A DNA stretch of 64,000 nt from DASUTB01 sp036374835 (GTDB lineage Bacteria; Actinomycetota; Actinomycetes; Jiangellales; Jiangellaceae). Where the stretch lies: contig DASUTB010000074.1 of the NCBI GenBank assembly GCA_036374835.1, positions 1 to 64,000 of the forward strand, given 5' to 3'. The notes beneath the pieces were generated by a model, which did no database searches, was not told the origin of the DNA, and saw only the letters and a list, made by a program, of their open reading frames with translations. Below are positions 61,585 to 64,000 of the stretch, piece after piece. The position numbers were made by a program, and so were the translations under genes. Position 1 is the first letter of the stretch. Each line of letters starts with the position of its first letter.

Positions 61585-62552
61585 CCAGTGCTGGGATCCG
61601 TCATCTGCTGTCGGCCGCCGACCTGGACCGCGACCAGGCCACTCTTGTACTCGACACGGCCGCCGAGATGGCCGAACTGACCGGAAGCCGCGCGGTCAAG
61701 AAGCTGCCGACGCTGCGCGGCAGGACCGTCGTCAACCTGTTCTTCGAGGATTCGACGCGAACGCGCACGTCGTTCGAGCTTGCGGCCAAGCGCCTGTCGG
61801 CGGACGTCATCAACTTCTCGGCGAAGGGTTCGAGCGTCTCGAAAGGGGAGAGCCTGAAGGACACCGCGCTCACCCTCGAAGCCATGGGCGCCGACGCCGT
61901 CGTGGTGCGGCACTCGTCCAGCGGAGCGCCGCATCGGCTGGCGCACTCCGGGTGGATCAACTCGTCGGTGGTCAACGCGGGCGACGGGACCCACGAGCAC
62001 CCGACCCAGGCGCTGCTCGACGCGTTCACGCTACGCCGCCGTCTCGCGCTGCGCGACGGCGGCGACCTGGCCGGGCGGCGGATCACGATCGTCGGCGACA
62101 TCCTGCACAGCCGGGTTGCGCGCAGCAACGTGCTACTGCTGGCCACCCTCGGAGCGGAGGTGACGCTCGTCGCGCCGCCGACGCTGCTGCCGGTGGGCGT
62201 CGGCACCTGGCCGTGCGAGGTGTCGACCTCCCTGGACCCGGTCCTGGCCAAGTCGGACGCCGTGATGATGCTGCGGGTGCAGCGGGAGCGGATGAACGCG
62301 TCGTACTTCCCGTCCGCCCGCGAGTACGCGCGCCGGTATGGGCTGGACGGCCGCCGGTTCGCGCTGCTGCCCGACGACGCGCTCGTGCTGCACCCCGGTC
62401 CGATGAACAGGGGCATGGAGATCACCGCCGAGGTCGCCGACAGCGATCGGTCGGTGATCGTCGAGCAGGTGACCAACGGGGTCCACGTGCGGATGGCGGT
62501 GCTCTACCTCATGCTCGCGGGTGCGGCGGACGGCGACGGAGGTACGGCATGA
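61581..62552 (+). CDS. pyrB: Aspartate carbamoyltransferase catalytic subunit
   Basis: 323 residues. It condenses carbamoyl phosphate and aspartate. The carbamoyl-phosphate loop is FFEDSTRTRTSFELAAKRLSADVINFSAKGSSVSKGESL. HPTQALLDAFTLRR and VLHPGPMNRGMEI are the other signatures. No pyrI regulatory subunit gene is present, normal in Gram-positives. ATG overlaps the pyrR stop, and the stop overlaps pyrC (ATGA). Confidence 0.96.
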   Translation: MTSAGIRHLLSAADLDRDQATLVLDTAAEMAELTGSRAVKKLPTLRGRTVVNLFFEDSTRTRTSFELAAKRLSADVINFSAKGSSVSKGESLKDTALTLEAMGADAVVVRHSSSGAPHRLAHSGWINSSVVNAGDGTHEHPTQALLDAFTLRRRLALRDGGDLAGRRITIVGDILHSRVARSNVLLLATLGAEVTLVAPPTLLPVGVGTWPCEVSTSLDPVLAKSDAVMMLRVQRERMNASYFPSAREYARRYGLDGRRFALLPDDALVLHPGPMNRGMEITAEVADSDRSVIVEQVTNGVHVRMAVLYLMLAGAADGDGGTA

Positions 62553-63859
62553 CCAGGCTGATCAGAGGGGCGAGGCTGCTCGGCGGGGAGCCGGTGGACG
62601 TCCGCATCGAGAACGGTTCGATCGCCGAGGTCGGATCCGGGCTCACCGCCGGGAGCACCGAGACGCTGGACGCCGACGGGCTGGTGCTGCTGCCGGGACT
62701 GGTCGACCTGCACACCCATCTGCGCGAGCCGGGCCGCGAGGACGCCGAGACGGTCGCAAGCGGCACCCGTGCCGCCGCGCGGGGTGGGTTCACGGCGGTA
62801 CACGCGATGGCCAACACCGACCCGGTGGCCGACACCGCCGGGGTGGTCGAGCAGGTCTGGCGGCTCGGCGCGACCGCCGGCTACGCGGACGTCCGTCCCG
62901 TCGGTGCGGTGACCGTCGGACTGGCCGGCGAGCGGCTGGCCGAACTCGGCGCGATGGCCGACTCCGCAGCAGCGGTGCGGGTGTTCTCTGACGACGGGCA
63001 CTGCGTCTCCGACGCGGTCCTCATGCGCCGCGCGCTGGAATACGTGAGCGCGTTCGACGGCGTGATCGCCCAGCATGCGCAGGAGCCGCGGCTGACCGAG
63101 GGCGCACAGATGAACGAAGGTGAACGCTCCGGGCGGCTTGGGCTGCGGGGGTGGCCGGCGGTCGCCGAGGAGTCGATCATCGCGCGGGACGTGCTGCTCA
63201 CCGCGCACGTCGGCTCGCGCCTGCACGTGTGCCACGTCTCGACGGCGGGCTCGGTGGAGATCATCCGGTGGGCGAAGTCGAAGGGCTGGAACGTCACCGC
63301 GGAGGTGACGCCGCACCACCTGCTGCTCACCGACGAACTGGCCGAGACGTACGACCCGCTGTACAAGGTGAATCCGCCGCTTCGCACGAGCGCGGACGTC
63401 GCGGCGCTGCGCGAAGCACTGGCCGACGGAACCATCGACATCGTCGCCACCGACCACGCACCGCACGCGGCCGAGGACAAGGACTGCGAATGGGACGCCG
63501 CGGCATTCGGCATGCTCGGCCTGGAGACCGCGCTGTCGGTGGTGCAGGCCGCGATGGTGGACACCGGGCTGATGGACTGGGCCGCGGTCGCCGACCGGAT
63601 GTCGGCGCGGCCGGCGCGAATCGGACGGTGTAACCGCGGCGCGCGCGCCCAGGGCCGTCTCATCGCCGCCGGCGAACCGGCGAACCTGGTGCTCGTCGAT
63701 CCCGCCGCGAGCCGCGTCGTCGAGCCTCGCGACACGGCGTCGCTGTCGCGTAATACGCCGTTTGCTGGAATGAAGCTGCCCGGCCGGGTCGTCGCCACCT
63801 TCCTGCGTGGTTCGCCCACCGTCCTCGATGGGGCGCCGACTGACGGAGGTGCCCGGTGA
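62549..63859 (+). CDS. pyrC: Dihydroorotase, class I
   Basis: 436 residues. Closes carbamoyl aspartate to dihydroorotate. Metal His pair in DLHTHLREPGREDAE, His/Asp in DDGHCV, HAQEP, HVCHVSTAGS and the final ATDHAPH. GFTAVHAMANTDPVAD and NPPLR are also typical. The last third holds LSRNTPFAGMKLPGRVVATFLRG. pyrR-pyrB-pyrC are one coupled unit. The expected carAB genes would lie beyond the window. A GATCAGGTGA palindrome cluster begins 17 bases after the stop. Confidence 0.95.
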   Translation: MTRLIRGARLLGGEPVDVRIENGSIAEVGSGLTAGSTETLDADGLVLLPGLVDLHTHLREPGREDAETVASGTRAAARGGFTAVHAMANTDPVADTAGVVEQVWRLGATAGYADVRPVGAVTVGLAGERLAELGAMADSAAAVRVFSDDGHCVSDAVLMRRALEYVSAFDGVIAQHAQEPRLTEGAQMNEGERSGRLGLRGWPAVAEESIIARDVLLTAHVGSRLHVCHVSTAGSVEIIRWAKSKGWNVTAEVTPHHLLLTDELAETYDPLYKVNPPLRTSADVAALREALADGTIDIVATDHAPHAAEDKDCEWDAAAFGMLGLETALSVVQAAMVDTGLMDWAAVADRMSARPARIGRCNRGARAQGRLIAAGEPANLVLVDPAASRVVEPRDTASLSRNTPFAGMKLPGRVVATFLRGSPTVLDGAPTDGGAR

Positions 63860-63876
63860 GGCGGGCGACTGGAAAT

Positions 63877-63997
63877 GATCAGGTGAGCAAGCGAGCCGAG
63901 AAGGCGCGGGTTTGTCACCTGATCCATTGCCGCGCGAGGGAGGCCAAACGATCAGGTGACAAACTGGCCCGGAATCCGCGCATTTGCCTACCTGATC
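63877..63997. repeat. GATCAGGTGA palindrome cluster after pyrC
   Basis: Two hairpins lie back to back. GATCAGGTGA 63877-63886 pairs with TCACCTGATC 63915-63924. GATCAGGT from 63950 pairs with ACCTGATC 63990-63997, with CAAA/TTTG as inner pairs. The same 10-base word makes up the cluster at 44604. The 6 bases before the first arm read AAATGATCAG, similar to the family A head. The window ends 3 bases later. Confidence 0.8.
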
Positions 63998-64000
63998 GCG

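Overview
This is a continuous piece of chromosome from a high-G+C actinomycete. By eye G+C is about two thirds. GTG starts are common, and 4-base stop/start overlaps (ATGA, GTGA) link many genes. Actinobacterial gene blocks support this: ald-xerD-parA-scpA-scpB-rluB, the DUF881/Sbp/GcvH/FHA/MerR block, alaS-ruvX-mltG-aroE, aroC-aroK-aroB-aroQ-pepQ-efp-nusB and pyrR-pyrB-pyrC. I see no rRNA, CRISPR array, intact insertion sequence or prophage. A genus cannot be fixed from the sequence alone; a relative of Jiangellales or Propionibacteriales is a guess.

Layout. 1-11400 holds a cut DUF3105 gene, alanine dehydrogenase, XerD, a chromosomal ParA, condensin partners ScpA/ScpB, RluB, chorismate mutase, prephenate dehydrogenase, Cmk, PlsC, Der and a YjbQ protein, then tRNA-Pro(GGG). 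11443-14300 holds a decayed PD-(D/E)XK endonuclease next to the tRNA, an AlkD-like protein, an FkbM methyltransferase and a DUF1992 protein. 14428-23848 is a long minus-strand acyl-CoA catabolism cluster of ten genes with its own TetR regulator and a clear palindromic operator. 24033-25846 holds a group-2 sigma factor and a CDP-alcohol phosphotransferase. 25922-34184 holds DUF881-Sbp-DUF881-gcvH-FHA-ftsR-bifunctional nuclease-MerR-gcvP, with a glycine riboswitch before gcvP. 34307-38926 holds a small membrane protein, an MBL hydrolase with a TetR regulator, and a three-gene type III PKS/methyltransferase/flavoprotein set resembling the srsABC phenolic-lipid genes. 39016-41421 holds a small YidC paralogue, DUF6412 and a class D beta-lactamase. 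41510-52868 holds a RecB-type nuclease, a site-2 protease, TrmI, RarA, two small proteins, alaS, ruvX, mltG, aroE and a prepilin peptidase. 52978-63859 holds the shikimate genes, pepQ, efp, nusB, a DUF1707 protein, an M48 peptidase and pyrRBC behind a PyrR-binding leader.

How they work together. Most of the window is housekeeping: aromatic amino-acid synthesis (aroE, C, K, B, Q plus aroH and tyrA), pyrimidine synthesis, glycine cleavage, translation and chromosome segregation. Accessory functions are fatty or branched acyl-CoA degradation and phenolic-lipid synthesis. The most unusual feature is not a gene. Two families of short intergenic repeats sit at gene 3' ends. One has six copies aligning without gaps over about 54 bases from a GAATGAYCAYGTWAAG head, and one copy is an 88-bp element with 16-base terminal inverted repeats. 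The other is clusters of GATCAGGTGA palindromes after trmI and pyrC. Long perfect hairpins with a CATGCA-type loop occur at two further gene ends.
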